A program made the translations under genes and the position numbers. A DNA stretch of 64,000 nt from Hysterangium stoloniferum (lineage: Eukaryota; Basidiomycota; Agaricomycetes; Hysterangiales; Hysterangiaceae): positions 620,001-684,000 of the forward strand of contig WHVD01000025.1 of the NCBI GenBank assembly GCA_015178975.1, read 5' to 3'. Numbering within the stretch: the first letter of the stretch is position 1; the number at the start of each line of letters is the position of its first letter. The notes under the pieces were generated by a model that worked only from the letters and a program-made list of their open reading frames with translations, searched no databases and was not told the DNA's origin. Below are positions 42,346-53,951 of the stretch, in pieces.

Positions 42346-43247
42346 TACAAACCTAGGTTCGCCGGGCAAGGTTTTTCGCAAGCCAAAGTCACCGCAGTTG
42401 ACGACAACGATATGACAATCCAGAAATTCAGAGTCAGTGATCACGCAATTCAAGGACAGGCTTACAGAACGGCTTAAGATAAAAGATCTAGGAGAAGTCA
42501 ACTGGTTATTTGGAATTCAAGTAGAAAGAGACAGGACCACATGTATTATCTCCATTTTACAACGTACTAACATCAAGAAAATCATAGCACATTCTGGTCT
42601 ACAGGACGCAAAACTGCTAACCCCACACCAGCATTTCTCAATCCAATGCCCAAGCATGTCCCGTCGACGCGAAGATATACAAATCGGACTATATCGCAAA
42701 GCAATTGTATCGCTATTGTTGCAATACATGCAGAACCACAGCTGCCCGCATTGGGAAACCATAAAGAGAGTATTCCAGTACCTGAAAGGAATGCGAGACA
42801 GTGATTGATGACAAGCATGACGAATCCATAAATGTTTTCAACATGGATAGAGGTGCAATTTCCTGGAATTCGAAACAGAAACCTTTCGTTGCACTATTAT
42901 CGACAGAGGCGAAATATATATAGATGCGACTCATGTTACGAAGGAGTTTTTTTGGACACAAGCATTTAGAGCCGAATCGCTAGCCCACTCACTCGTCCTA
43001 TCGCCGTCAATTGCGATCGCCAATCCATGATTCCGATTATCAAGACTGGCGAATTTCACATTTGCACGAAGCACATTGATAAGCAAAATCAGATGTAGCT
43101 ATGAAACGACTCACCTCTGTGCCGCTACATCCCTACAGACGACGACCCCGCCGACCTCCAAAACGTTAGCTAGACTGAAGGTCGATATTTAGTCAAATAC
43201 TCTCTATTAAATATCCTCACCTCGTTGGACCGCGTTCCACTTAAGGG
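42320..43247 (+). mobile_element. Ty1/copia fossil (RT and RNase H remnant)
   Basis: Recognisable copia pieces: KHGPNGEIT, GQGFSQ, then FKDRLTERLKIKDLGEVNWL and FGIQVERDRTT of the reverse transcriptase, HWETIKRVFQYLKG, and the RNase H stretch ISWNSKQKPF with STEAKY-like sequence near 42890. It ends in GGG before a TGTTGAAATG that could start a 3' LTR at 43248. A small, heavily broken fossil, much older than the element at 32248; the family is a different copia lineage. Confidence 0.8.
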
Positions 43248-43444
43248 TGTTGAAATGACGGTGTTACGTAAGCTACAAGTTGGAACGCAGTGTAGGGCAA
43301 CTGTATAGTTGTATTATGTTCTGTCTCAAGTCGCTACACGGCTAGCATGGTGTTATGAACAGAGGGCAAGCTGGTTTTTAGTCAATGTTCTGAATTTAAT
43401 TTGTAGGGGTAAAATCCCGTCAACCTAATTCACAAACATACTCG

Positions 43445-44322
43445 TTACAGCTGTTTCGGGTACACAGCGGAATTTGAAAATCAATAAAACAAATTCCGCT
43501 TTCGTCCCAACCATGTAACTCCATAATGGGGAGTAAGTAAGATATAATACTTTGTATTCACCATATATATATATGGGGCAAGCTATTCCTATACTCAAAA
43601 TTTCTTATTTCCTGTTATTTAACATTTGGACCTCTGTCAAAGAATCAGCTCCCCCACCACAATTACACACTTTTTCGGTTTGAAACTCAGGGAAAATTAT
43701 ATTATATATTATATATAAAAGTATAAACAAGAATGGATACCTATACAACACGGAATGTAGGGAAAGACCAGACCTACACTAATGCAGCATATGAAAGGCT
43801 GCTGTCTAATGCAGCCTTACATTGGCATCGGTCCAGACGTTGATAGGACCAAACTGTATTCCTCGAGAACGGCGAGTACGGTACACGATGATGACGGTAA
43901 GTAAAACGATATGAAAAACTACTATGCGCGTCTGTGATAACATAATCAGTATGTCGTAAGCCACCAGGCTTACAGCATACATGTGTCGCCGTTCCCTACA
44001 TTCCGTACTGTATAGGCATCCATTCTTATTTAGACTTTTATGTATGATATATCATATTATTCTCCCCGGGTTTCAACCCAAACAAGTGTGCAATTGTGGC
44101 GGGGGAACTGATTCTTTTACAGAGGTCCAAACGTTAAATGACAGGAAATAAGAAATTCTGAGTATAGGAATGGCTTGCCTCATATATATATATGATGAAT
44201 ACAAAGTATTATATCTTACTTCCTCCCCGTTATGGAGTTACATGGCAATTTATTTTTGCGACCAGAGCGGAATGTCTTTATTGATTTTCAACCTCCGCAC
44301 TATGTACCCGAAACAGTTGTAA
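43445..44322. mobile_element. Foldback/MITE-like element with ~320-bp inverted repeats
   Basis: The left arm (43445-43765) and right arm (43993-44322) are inverted copies: CTGTTTCGGGTAC ends, ACTCCATAA, TAAGATATAATACTTTGTAT, a (TA)n run, CTTATTTCCTGT and GGACCTCTGT. They differ by scattered changes and short gaps; the spacer is about 230 bp. No ORF. Ends read TTACARCTGTTTCGGG. The target repeat is not certain. It directly follows the copia fossil, perhaps inside its LTR. Confidence 0.8.
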
Positions 44323-44828
44323 TACTAATACGAAAATTATATGGAGAAACTCACAATGTGTTCAGCACTTAGTACAAATTTCAAATTAATTGGATTATAG
44401 CTAGGATGATGAATGGTGTGGCACTGGTTTCGTGTGGCTCGCCTCCGAGTCAACTGATTGTGACGGCAACCGACCACTCAGTTATAACCAGAATTAGGGA
44501 AGAGCCGTCAGCTCCAAAAGTCAATAATAAATACCCTTTAAATCCTCCAGTGCCATGCCAAGTGGCACGTTGGGCGGCAAAGCTCACAAACATATGTGAA
44601 TTCACTTCGATTCTCATCCACCAGCCACTTTGAGAAGTGTGAATAGGCTGAAGTTTAATTGAATCTATCGGCACTGCGTTTCACCTGACTCGTGGTTTCA
44701 ATAATGTCAATTGGCTTGACAAGCCAGGTGAATAGATGTCTAATGATCCATCGGTCGGGTGAAAGTTACTTGAGTAGAAATGGTCACCTTGTTCTTATAT
44801 TAATCCTAAAGGATTGCAGCCTCTCTCT
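44323..44828. other. Promoter-side intergenic DNA of the Cys-rich gene
   Basis: No repeat recognised. A 75-codon plus-strand reading (44406-44633) shows no family likeness and is probably chance. Confidence 0.4.
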
Positions 44829-44835
44829 TATAAAA
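44829..44835 (+). promoter_or_regulatory. TATA box candidate of the Cys-rich gene
   Basis: TATAAAA preceded by a CTCTCTCT run, 47 bases before the ATG at 44882. Its position leaves a short leader, in keeping with highly expressed fungal secreted-protein genes. Confidence 0.5.
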
Positions 44836-44881
44836 CCTCATTAATTTACGTTGGACGGTATTACTCCCTCATCGAATAGCC

Positions 44882-45471
44882 ATGGTCACCTTCCGGTCTG
44901 CTGTCTGGTATCTCTTCCTCCTCGCGCTCACTTGCCTTGTTTATTGTACCGATGCTGAAGTGGAACATCACCCCCTCGTACCCAGTACATACTATCCTAC
45001 TTCAGGGTCCGATAGTTCATTCGACCTCCTTGCGGATCCTGGAAAGAGTGTGGTTTCTCGCCAGTCATGCCAGTCAGGTTTTGGCTTGTGCCCCAACGGT
45101 CCCCCACACTGCTGTCCCATCGGGGGTGATTGCTGCAGTAACGGAGGTATGAAATACAATTTCATAGATCAGAAAATGGCACTGATTATCTCTTGTTTTA
45201 CTGCAGGTTGCTGCGGTGCAGGCGATTTCTGCTGCGGCAGCAAAAATTGCTGCCCTAACAATGCCCATTGTTGCTTCGGTGAGATTCTTTGGTGGTCACA
45301 TCTTAAAAATGCTAAGTTCTGGACATAGATGGTGGTTGCTGTCGTTCGAAGTATGCTAGGTTTCTTTTAAAGTTTTATGGCGTAGCATCTGACCTTCTTT
45401 TTAGCGAATATTGTGTGAAAGTAGGCAATCAGGCAAAGTGCTGCCCTAATGGTAGTGTTTGCCACGCGTGA
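44882..45471 (+). CDS. Small secreted cysteine-rich protein, 144 residues
   Basis: Four exons (44882-45146, 45207-45278, 45329-45359, 45405-45471), 435 nt, all GT-AG introns. The N-terminus TFRSAVWYLFLLALTCLVYC is a clear signal peptide. About 40 polar residues follow, then 20 cysteines within the last ~85 residues, eight of them as CC pairs: PHCCPIGGDCCSNGGCC, FCCGSKNCC, AHCCFDGGCC, AKCCPNG. The regular CC-x(4-6)-CC spacing recalls granulin-like stacked hairpins, but I cannot assign a family. Secreted to the wall or outside; effector-like or wall protein are options. The introns fall between CC repeats, so the repeats may be exon-modular. It looks intact. Confidence 0.88.
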
Positions 45472-45623
45472 TGTGTACTCTCACACACTTGAGCATCATG
45501 GGGGAAAGGCTGCGGTTATTTTCCAGAGTTGTAGTTTTGATCACGCTGATCAGTGACACTTTTGTGAAGTGATTGTAAATTTTTGTGCAACCTGGTGTAA
45601 TGATTACAATACTATTATTTACT

Positions 45624-45850
45624 GTTGAAAATATACGGTGGGTTTTTGTGCGGGTGAAGGGGGTCACAAAGTCCCCTTATAGAGTACAACCGATTACTAA
45701 ACTACTGTAAAGTACTACCTCGCCGACTGTCCATCAAATAAATCAATATCCACCTGATAATATAGTATAACCCAAAAAGAGCACGGCAAGACCCGTGAAC
45801 GTTCTCAACGGCTTGCAACATATACCAATAAGTCCCAACATGTACATCAC
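45624..45850 (+). repeat. Dispersed repeat, copy 2 (pairs with 6254-6486)
   Basis: Same order of landmarks as copy 1, starting TTGAAAATATACGG and ending near CCCAACATG. It lies just downstream of the Cys-rich gene. Ends are not defined. Confidence 0.6.
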
Positions 45851-46279
45851 ACGTGAGTGATCTGCCATTTTAACTTATTGACGCACGCTTCAGGTTCTGT
45901 GCGATTGTAGTAGGTTGTTGTAGTAGGTTGAAATCTTGCTGTTGTATGTAGAGGCAAATGAAGATGACCGGGTACTCCAAGCAACTGCATACAAGCAGAA
46001 AGGAGAAAGCCGACAAATGATAGTAGAGTGAGACACTATGGAAAATGGACATGATCAAGTCGTCAACATTGAATATGCAATGAAGGTGTGAGGCTTCTCC
46101 ATTTTCAACCTGCCTGCCTTGGCAGAAAACTCAATCCTTTGACTGGATGATGATGGGTTGTCCACCCCAAAGAAGAGAGTAGTGACTATGTCACAGTAAA
46201 TCCACACAATCAACGAATTGATTATGGCGTTGATGGAAGGTGTGAAGATCGATTACAGGTCTGACAGCTGTTCTTCCCG
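45851..46279. other. Intergenic, nothing recognised
   Basis: No gene or repeat recognised between the dispersed repeat and the GH3 fragment. Catalytic GH3 sequence is absent here. Confidence 0.4.
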
Positions 46280-47145
46280 TCTTCGTTTGGCGCTCTTACG
46301 AGCATTCATTTATTAGACACTTCAATGCTAACGGGATCGCGCCGCGTCTTGAGTTTGGCTTGGCTTGTTTGCGTTACATTGAGTTCTCATACAGCGTAAG
46401 CATACGCAAAGTGGGAGGGAAGCGACGGAGGAACAGCGACGTATTGCCAGCTGTTGCTCCTGCGGCGCAAACTCCTGCATCGCCACCTAAGCCTTCAACT
46501 ATGCCTCCTCCGGTTGGCAGCGCGCTGTCACCCATCGCCAGCACGCCTTCTGCGGTCCCCCGCACGCCCCTACACACCTCAGCCCTCCTGCCCATCCTCC
46601 CGTCGCGAACGTCACTTTTCCTCCCATCACCAACATCACTCTTCCTCCTATCACCAATATCACCATCCCTCCCATCGCCAACAGCACCGGTCTTCCTGCC
46701 TCAAACACTACCACTGCCCCTCCTGCCATCATATTTCCTGTCAAACACTCTCCTGGCGGCCTTGCCGCCCTCTACGATGTCGCCTTCAAAGTCACCTGCC
46801 GTATCCAAATACCGGCGGAAATGACGGAAACGAAGTAAGCCAGGTATACTTTTGTTTCCCCCCTGGTGCCAACCCGCCTCCGAAGCTGCTGAGAGGATTC
46901 GACAGGACGTTTATCAAGAAGGGAAAGAAGGCGAGTATCACTGTTGCGGTGAGAGAGAAAGACATTAGTATTTGGTGAGTTGATCGATGTACCCATTTTC
47001 TATCGCTTAGCCCTATGTTCATGCTTTACGACTTCCTAGGAACGTAGTCACCCAGAAATGGGAAGAACCAAAAGGTACATTCCAAGTCTTTGTCGGGAGT
47101 TCATCGAGGGAGATCCATTTGATAGGATCATTTACTCCATCATGA
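46280..47145 (+). pseudogene. GH3 beta-glucosidase, C-terminal fragment
   Basis: Reads YEHSFIRHFNANGIAPRLEF and GLACLRYIEFSYS (end of the GH3 C-terminal alpha/beta domain, normally R-x-E/F-GFGLSYT), then a Pro/Thr/Asn-rich linker, then the fibronectin III-like domain: HSPGGLAALYDVAFKVTC, NTGGNDGNEVSQVYF, PPKLLRGFDRTFIKKGKKAS, REKDISIW, a GT-AG intron (46975-47039), and NVVTQKWEEPKGTFQVFVGS with a stop at 47143. The N-terminal TIM barrel and catalytic residues are absent. The linker region changes frame once, and one A seems missing before NTGG (CCAAATACC at 46804). The family hydrolyses cello-oligosaccharides; this piece cannot. Confidence 0.8.
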
Positions 47146-48553
47146 TTATGACTACTCATTTTTTTTGTTACGCTCGTTTGCTTCATTTGCTTCATCCTTG
47201 CTCTATTGCTCTATCCTCGGTCCTGCATTTTGCCACATTCATACCTAGTCTTTCTCTATTCTATTTGGCCTAGCTACCTTAAAATTTTGACGGTTCATTA
47301 TCATATGTCCTCCTTGTTCTGTTCCCTTGGTTTTGCCAAGGTGTGTCTCATCCCCGGATATAGTGAATGGTCAGTTGCTGCTAGACAAACATAACGTCAA
47401 TCAATCCCTCTGATGCGCGACCCAAAAGGTAATACCATCGAGAGCGTAATCACTGCTCAATAGTCACAAAGCTTGCTATAGTGCTACTTTTTCCCAAAAC
47501 TCACCCATGACGAGTCAAACTGGGTCACCTGGAAAAACCAGACGCTGGTGGTACTCAGTTGATTTGGACCAATTAGTTCATCCCATGTATGGTCGCTTTC
47601 GCCAACTTGAGCATGGCCCGATCTTTTCTGGTCACTCGTCACGCAAAAGAGCGGTGGCGACGCAATAGAACTCTATTTGGTTGCCCGGGGTCACGAACGA
47701 CCGGTAAGCGCGTGTAATACGACACCTCAAAAGGAATTGCAAGAACTCCGGGCCGCCATGCGCCACCGCCAATCTCTAGATATCATATGACAATTGGGAA
47801 ATGGAAGCTAAGAACGGAATCGATTACAGCGTACACCATGGATTTATCTGAGGGGATGTATATTGCGGTTCCAATAAATTTATGCTTAGCAGTTCAGTAT
47901 GTTAAAATCAAGGATGGAGCCTGTCTAGCAACAAAGATCCCCCCACTCGTTATGAGCCGTATCTACAGCAACGATAGCCTCACCTTGCCTTTTCGCAGTA
48001 TCATATGTACATGTACTGAAAAGGAAAGAAACAAAGAATAGAACCACATTTGCCGCCTATCCCGATTCCCCACATCTCCACCTTTGCCAGAACCCACTGC
48101 CCCAGCTGGCTTCATCTCATCCTCATCCAACCCAGCCTCTGCAAGGATCTTTGAACTTCCTCCATTATCGGCTTATAACTCGCTATATCAAATTGAAAAA
48201 CATCAGAAACTCATCCCATAATAATATACGGGGGACGTACCATATCTTTCTTCTACCAGTGAAAATCCATGCCTCCGTTCCATCTTACCTCTATTATCAC
48301 TATTTTCTAGAGAATTTTGAGCACAATGCTCTCCTGAAAATGACAGCTTAGTAAGATGTCAAGTCTTTTCAACAACCACTCATGCGATCCAGCATAAAAC
48401 AAGGCTAGCGTCTCTCCTGGGAGTGGGTTACTAATTGCATCGTCTTCAGGCCGTGGTCCATTATCCTTGGAAACACCCATTGGTAATGAGCTTCTGTATT
48501 TAATCCTGGCCGGTGAATTCGCTAATCATGTTAGACATTAAATATCTCTTGAC
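47146..48553. other. 1.4 kb with no recognised gene
   Basis: Readings such as 47787-48041 show no family likeness. No terminal repeats noticed. Confidence 0.4.
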
Positions 48554-49640
48554 TTACCTTATCACGTTGAATCTCCTCAGGTGTTTGGATTTGGATGTTG
48601 GTACTTGGTTGTCATCGCTCTCATTTGTTTTTGCGCCATCATCTTCGTCGTTGCTGTCACCAACATGCCTGTTAACTATTTTTTCTCCTTCGCTTTCATT
48701 GTCATCCTTGCTATCGCCCTCTCCATCTCTGCCTCCAACATTGTCATCGTCGTCCTCGTTATTACTATTCCCGCCACACGCTCCGATAACAACTTTGCAC
48801 TGCTTCAAACATACATAATGGTCCATCTTATCGAAATTCAGGGCATGAAAGTCATCGAGCGTATATTCTCGTGTGTGCGACTCAAAAAATGCCGCCCTAA
48901 CTGTGAATTCTGTGGACCATGAGTTTGTTGTAGTATGAATAGCAGTGTATACCATGATACATACATGTGCAACGTATTTTGCAATACGGAGAGCATAGCG
49001 TTATATTGGGCAAGGGGGACAGTAAGGGACGGATCGTTTGGGTCAATTTGGTCTTCAACATCAATGGTGCCTGTACCTCCGATAGGTATGACCTGTGCTG
49101 ATGCAGGAGGAGGGTGTGAATCATTCGCATGGACGATATCAGCGAAAGGAAATCTTGATGAAGTAGGAATACGCACGAAGTGCAGATGCTCGTCATCTTC
49201 ATCCCCTTCCTGTTCCCCATCCTCGTCCATTGATGTATAATATCGGGCCGGAGATGCGATAGGATGAGGAATAGCATATTGCTTCTTCTCTGGTGGCGGC
49301 ACTTGCATCGTCTTCTTCGGCTTCCTTAAAGTCAGATTCGACCATCTTCCATTTCTACTCATCTGGTAGGCATATCTACCCGAACAGTCAAGTATAGCAA
49401 CATGAAATTATCAAAATAAACAAAGAGAATGCAGTTGGACAAAAATATCACAGCAGAGACAGACATGCACTCACAAATCATTATAATATGTGCTTTCCAA
49501 TCCATCTTCTCCTTTATCCTCATCATAGATGCCGCCAAATAACACACCAACACTCTTGTTCCATAACGCCATCATACACCCTGGCTTCAATGAAGGCGTG
49601 TATCCCGACTTTTTCTTCGTTCCCATTTGATCTGCTTCAG
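48554..49640 (-). pseudogene. KLHDC4/Kel3-like kelch protein, C-terminal part
   Basis: Minus strand. Exon to 49475: GTKKKSGYTPSLKPGCMMAL, VLFGGIYDEDKGEDGLES, YYND. Intron. Exon 49375-48961: LYAYQMSRNGRWSNLTLRKP, an acidic block, YNAMLSVLQNTLHMY. Intron. Then from ~48896: FESHTREYTLDDFHALNFDK, MDHYVCLKQCKVVIG and a long Asp/Glu/Asn-rich tail. This order is that of the conserved kelch-domain-4 proteins (yeast Kel3), whose role is poorly known. The first four or so kelch blades are not found upstream. At the last junction (GGCGGCATTTTTTGAG) the T run seems one base too long for the frame. Truncated, so probably a pseudogene; a sequencing slip in the T run cannot be excluded. Confidence 0.75.
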
Positions 49641-50135
49641 GTCAGTGGTCATTCTATATGGGAATAGTAGCGTAAGAGCGTGGGTGTCGGGAAGGAGATA
49701 CTGTAACATTGGAAATAAATGTCCGACTGAAACACTCGTGAAGGTTTTCGGTCTGTATCGCACAATTCAACCATAGGTCATTGAGATAATTGGCTGATCA
49801 AACGATCAAATTAGCGGGGTGAGCTGTCTTGGCAGCATTGACTGTATCTGGAAAGTGATTCTATAACGTTGACGTTGATCTTATTACACGCGAACTGAAT
49901 TTCCTGAAGTAGACGTCATCAAGCAACAACGCCTGTAAAAAATATGAAGTTGTTGAATTTGTGGGACAGCTTCAACGAAGTGTTTAAATATATCCAAAAT
50001 CGATATATAAGGGCATTTAAGACACGTTATTGCTAGGAGGTGTTAGACATTTTGCTGAGATCGAACATTAAGTACTGTATTTGTTGAGGATTATCCAAAG
50101 GAAACCAGTCACCAAGAGGCCCAATAGAGGATTCA
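49641..50135. other. Intergenic, nothing recognised
   Basis: The missing 5' part of the kelch gene is not present here. No repeat recognised. Confidence 0.4.
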
Positions 50136-50800
50136 TCACGAAGTGCTAGGGAATGTAGCCCAGACAATGTTTGTGGCTGGATAAAACCTGAGTAGTAGTT
50201 CAGGGCAAAGTCTTAAACGTTCGAGGGTTGGATGATTGTGGAAGAAGGTTGCGAAGTGGCTCTCATCACTTTCATTGTGAAAATAGTTGCTCTCTATAGA
50301 AATATTATCTAGGCATTCCTGCAATAGGGGAACACCCTCTTCAAGTGATAATTCAACCAAGGAAGGCCAATATGCACGTTGGCACATAACCACTAAGTCA
50401 AAGCTGTCCGGAATTTTATTGAACGCGGCTGTAGATACTTCAATGTTATAAACTGCATCATCCAGTCTTGAATGAGACTACCCCATTCATCGGGGTGCTA
50501 AGGGACATCAGAGATGAGGAAGCAAAATGTCATGGTATTGGGAAGATTTCCTAACTCATTATGTAAAAGGGTCAACAGCAGACAAGTTGAACGTATGGAG
50601 TCAGGCTTACTGGGAAGATAGTTCTGAATTTCACAGGCACCCCTATATCGAATAGAATATCTTCCACGTCCTGTCCAAAGCTCAGATATAATTTGTCCAT
50701 ATTGTTTCGTTGCTCAAGGCTTTTTAACAGATATTCGAAGCCATATGGAGGGGGTAGCTTGAGACTCCATCGAACATGGTGTAGATGTTTTCATATGCAT
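50136..50800 (-). pseudogene. F-box/LRR-type protein remnant
   Basis: The minus strand reads RWSLKLPPPYGFEYLLKSLE and MDKLYLSFGQDVEDILFD near 50640-50770, then, in another frame, YWPSLVELSLEEGVPLLQEC and FFHNHPTLERLRLCPEL at 50136-50393. The PSL-x-LSL and HPTLERL patterns are those of the leucine-rich part of the large agaricomycete F-box family. Stops lie between the two parts and no F-box motif is seen, so this looks like a decayed copy. Confidence 0.5.
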
Positions 50801-53418
50801 TGCGACCGCAGCGAGTGACAACACATTTTCCTTGTTGACCTCTCGTTCATGGAGTCGACCAAAATCTTGTGGTGAGAAAGGTGGTATAATAGATTTAAAG
50901 GGTTTAATAGCTTTGCAGGATGCAGTGGCGCTACAGCTTGAAACAGCTTTACAGTTGCCTCAGTTCATCCAGACCTAGCCATCGTCCCTCTCGAGCATGC
51001 CCACCAAGTTTGTTGCCACTTTCAACCCTCACCCAGCATTTCTCCCCCTATTCTCGGACATCACGTAAGTTGGGTTTTCTGTCAAATGTTGCTTCATATG
51101 GTGTCATCTCACCTACTACAATTGTAGATGTGCGATTCATCAACCAAATTACATGTCGAGCTGCTTCTCCCCACAATGACCTTGGTAAGCCACTTGCATG
51201 GAGAAGTGCATGGATACACTTGACAATGGAACGGTTTCAATGTTCAGCTACTCCATTATGTTGTGGAGTGTCATGAACCGTAAGCTTTTGTTTGGTTCCT
51301 TTCGATTTTAGGTGCAGCTCAAATTCTTTGCCTAGGTATTCACCTCCACGATTGGAATGCAAAACTTTGATTTTTGTGTCAAGTTGAGTGCTACACCATG
51401 CCTCAAATTCCTTGTAAGCCTGAAATGTGTCGCTCTTGTTGCTTAAAAGATGCAGGTGGGTGAGCTGGGTCTTATCATCTGTGAAAGTGACATAATAACG
51501 GCGTCCACCATTTGTTGGAACAGGTGCTGGTCCCCAAACATCCGTGTGGATTTCATCACCAAACTCCACAGCCCATTCTCCCTGTCATATCTTGACAATG
51601 GGCTTCCGATTTGCTTTTGCATATATGCATAACTCACAAAAGAAAGGCTTGTTGGATGGAGACATCTCGAGCTTTACACCTGTTACAAAACCATTGCAAA
51701 CCAAACATTGAGCAATCTGAGGGGATATGTGTCCCATCTGGTGGTGAAACTGATCTAAGGTAAGTTGCTTGACTGCCATGTCTGCAGATTCAGGTTCACT
51801 GATAGTGCGGTGTAGTCCCCTTTTTGACTGTGGGATATCACCAATTTGCTTGCCATCTGGACCATGAATAATACATTTGCCAGAGTCACCTTGTTGATTG
51901 AGTTGTCCAACTGATATGAGTATATAGCCGACTTCTGGGGCATAGAGCACCTCTGTGAGATGTAACTGGGATGTTTCAGCACCATTTGGTAAGTCAATAA
52001 ACAATTGAATTCCCCTTTTCCAACGGCCTTAAAACTGCCTTTATTCGCAGCTCAGAACATCTTTATGGGAGTTTTGGTAAAGTTTGTGAGTGCATCTCGG
52101 TAAGGTGTAATGGATCGTGAGCAGCCAGAATCAATAATTTCCATTCGAGGGCTTGTTTCTTCATTGTTGTCAATTGTGGCAACAGCAACATCTGGTGTGT
52201 CTGGAGTATTTGATACTTTGTCAATTTCATCACTTGTCATTTCAGAGTCCCAAGAACTATCACATGGATTGTTGCAATCATCACTGATTTCTGAAAACCA
52301 GTCAGATATGTTGTCAGGACTGTCATAGTCCTCTGGTAGTTTCAGATAAGAAGAGCCTGATACTGTGCCTAGGTCGGGCAGACTGCAATTGCAAGAAGAG
52401 TCTTCAATTTCCATTAGTGCAGGTAAGCTATCATCTGAGGCTGACATAGACTCGATAGCATAAAACCCATCACTCTTGGAGTCAGTATCAATGACGGCAT
52501 TCGCTGTGCCACCATTTGTTGTACCACTGCTCTTCTTTGGTGTGTCTTCTTTCTTTTGGTTATCCTGTGACTTCTTTGGTTTAGGGCATTTATCTTTGTA
52601 GTGATCTGTATCACCACAATTCCAACATGCACCTCAAGGCTTCCTGTTACAGCCCTTTCCCTTTCCTTTCCCATGAGATGAGCCTGCAAATAAGGCCTCA
52701 TCTTTGTCATCATCCTTTGACTTCCCAGTACAATGTGAATGTTGTACCTTCTGACATTCATATTCCTCTCTGATTAGGGAAATGAGAGTGTCAGGTTGGA
52801 TGGTCTTTGTAGAGCCCACAAGCGAGCAGCAGCAAGTTGATTTGAAGCAAAGTTGGCAAGGGAATAAGGGAGGGATGAAATGATGGTTGAACGGTAGTCC
52901 TTTTCATCAATGTCTACTCCTACTGTAGCTGCCTCCTCATGCTTGACACGTAGATTGTCCAAGAATTCGTGGACATTGCCTTTGTCTGGGCATTTCATTT
53001 CAAGGAATTGGGAACATAACTCTGTTTGTGCATAAGCTCCCTTTTCCGCATATTCTGTGACAACTGCATCCCAACGCTCTTTTACAGTCTGCTTAGTGTG
53101 TACACGCATAAGTGTCGAATCAGGGATTTTTTGTGTGAGTAGAGATTTGGCTGAACATTCATCCTTTTCCCATTGAGCAATAAGAGTGATCTCGTCTGGG
53201 GTAGCAGTGGTATGTACCTGCAAGGATTGGATGGGGACTAGAACTGTCAAAATGTCCCCAAAATCCCTTTGCTTCTACGGCATCTTGAAATCTGACAGTA
53301 AAAATTGCCCAATTCAAGCCAGTAGCATCAAATTTTGGGATAGTGGTGGGGAGCATGTCAGATAAGGAAGTGGCAGTGGTAGTCATAGCGGTGAGGTACT
53401 ATGCAGTGGTATAGCTCG

Positions 53419-53431
53419 GGGCCCAATAACC
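53419..53431 (-). other. Primer-binding site, same initiator-tRNA type
   Basis: GGGCCCAATAACC directly inside the LTR start; the same site as in the elements at 32248 and 62993, with one extra A. Confidence 0.6.
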
Positions 53432-53951
53432 TGTTAAAGCAGGTGCTAGATAATGAAGTTATCTCAGTGTTTGCATGTGAGAGTGGGGCTAAACAGCTGA
53501 TATTTACCTAGATAATGAAGTTATCTAGGTGTACATTTGTGAGTACAAAAGGTAGAGTGTATGTATGTAACCTAACTCACCTCAGTGTTTGCATGCGAGA
53601 GCGGGGCTAAACAGCTGAGGTGAAACTAACTAATAAACGAGTATAAGTAAGATTCGGAACTACATGGCTTGTGATACTACAAGTAAGTTCCGTAAATAAG
53701 CATGATCATTTGTGTTTAAGATTGAATAGACCAAGAAGATGGCAAGTTATATTTCCGAATATAAGTAACAGAACTAATCTGGTTAGGCAAGGCAGCTGAT
53801 GCATATGCATGGAGCTTACAATGTATTTGCTTATTCAACAGACATGTTGTGTCACATGGGTCACACAGTTTGTTGTGATTTGTTTATTTGTTGCTTTTAC
53901 CATGTCCACAATCATCCACAACCATGAAGTGCTCGCTCATGGGGGTTAACA
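53432..53951 (-). repeat. 5' LTR of the copia fossil
   Basis: 520 bp, ends TGTTAA...TTAACA. It contains two copies of a palindromic module AGATAATGAAGTTATCT and two copies of a GGGGCTAAACAGCTGA module (53471-53520 and 53588-53635), which could be promoter or regulatory repeats. Confidence 0.75.

Larger units (their letters stand above)
51065..53951 (-). mobile_element. Ty1/copia fossil with 5' LTR
   Basis: Minus strand, from the 5' LTR at 53432-53951 through gag (AIFTVRFQDAVEAKGFWGHF; WDAVVTEYAEKGAYAQTELC), a zinc-knuckle region, protease IIDSGCSRSITPYRDALT, integrase zinc region HHQMGHISPQIAQ ... FCELCIYAKANRK and core HTDVWGP, FTDDKTQ, GGEYLGKEF and PQHNGVAEH. Similarity ends near 51070 and the reverse transcriptase part and 3' LTR are not found. 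Broken in several places. It is a different lineage from the whole element at 32248, older but still readable. Confidence 0.88.

Noticed and set aside
43565-43576. (TA)n runs as a centromere or origin signal
   Set aside because: They are short and occur symmetrically in the two arms of a foldback element.
46454-46978. 174-codon Arg/His/Ser-rich ORF as a separate gene
   Set aside because: Only its last part (NEVSQVYF...) is the GH3 fragment; the first part is another frame of the proline-rich linker.
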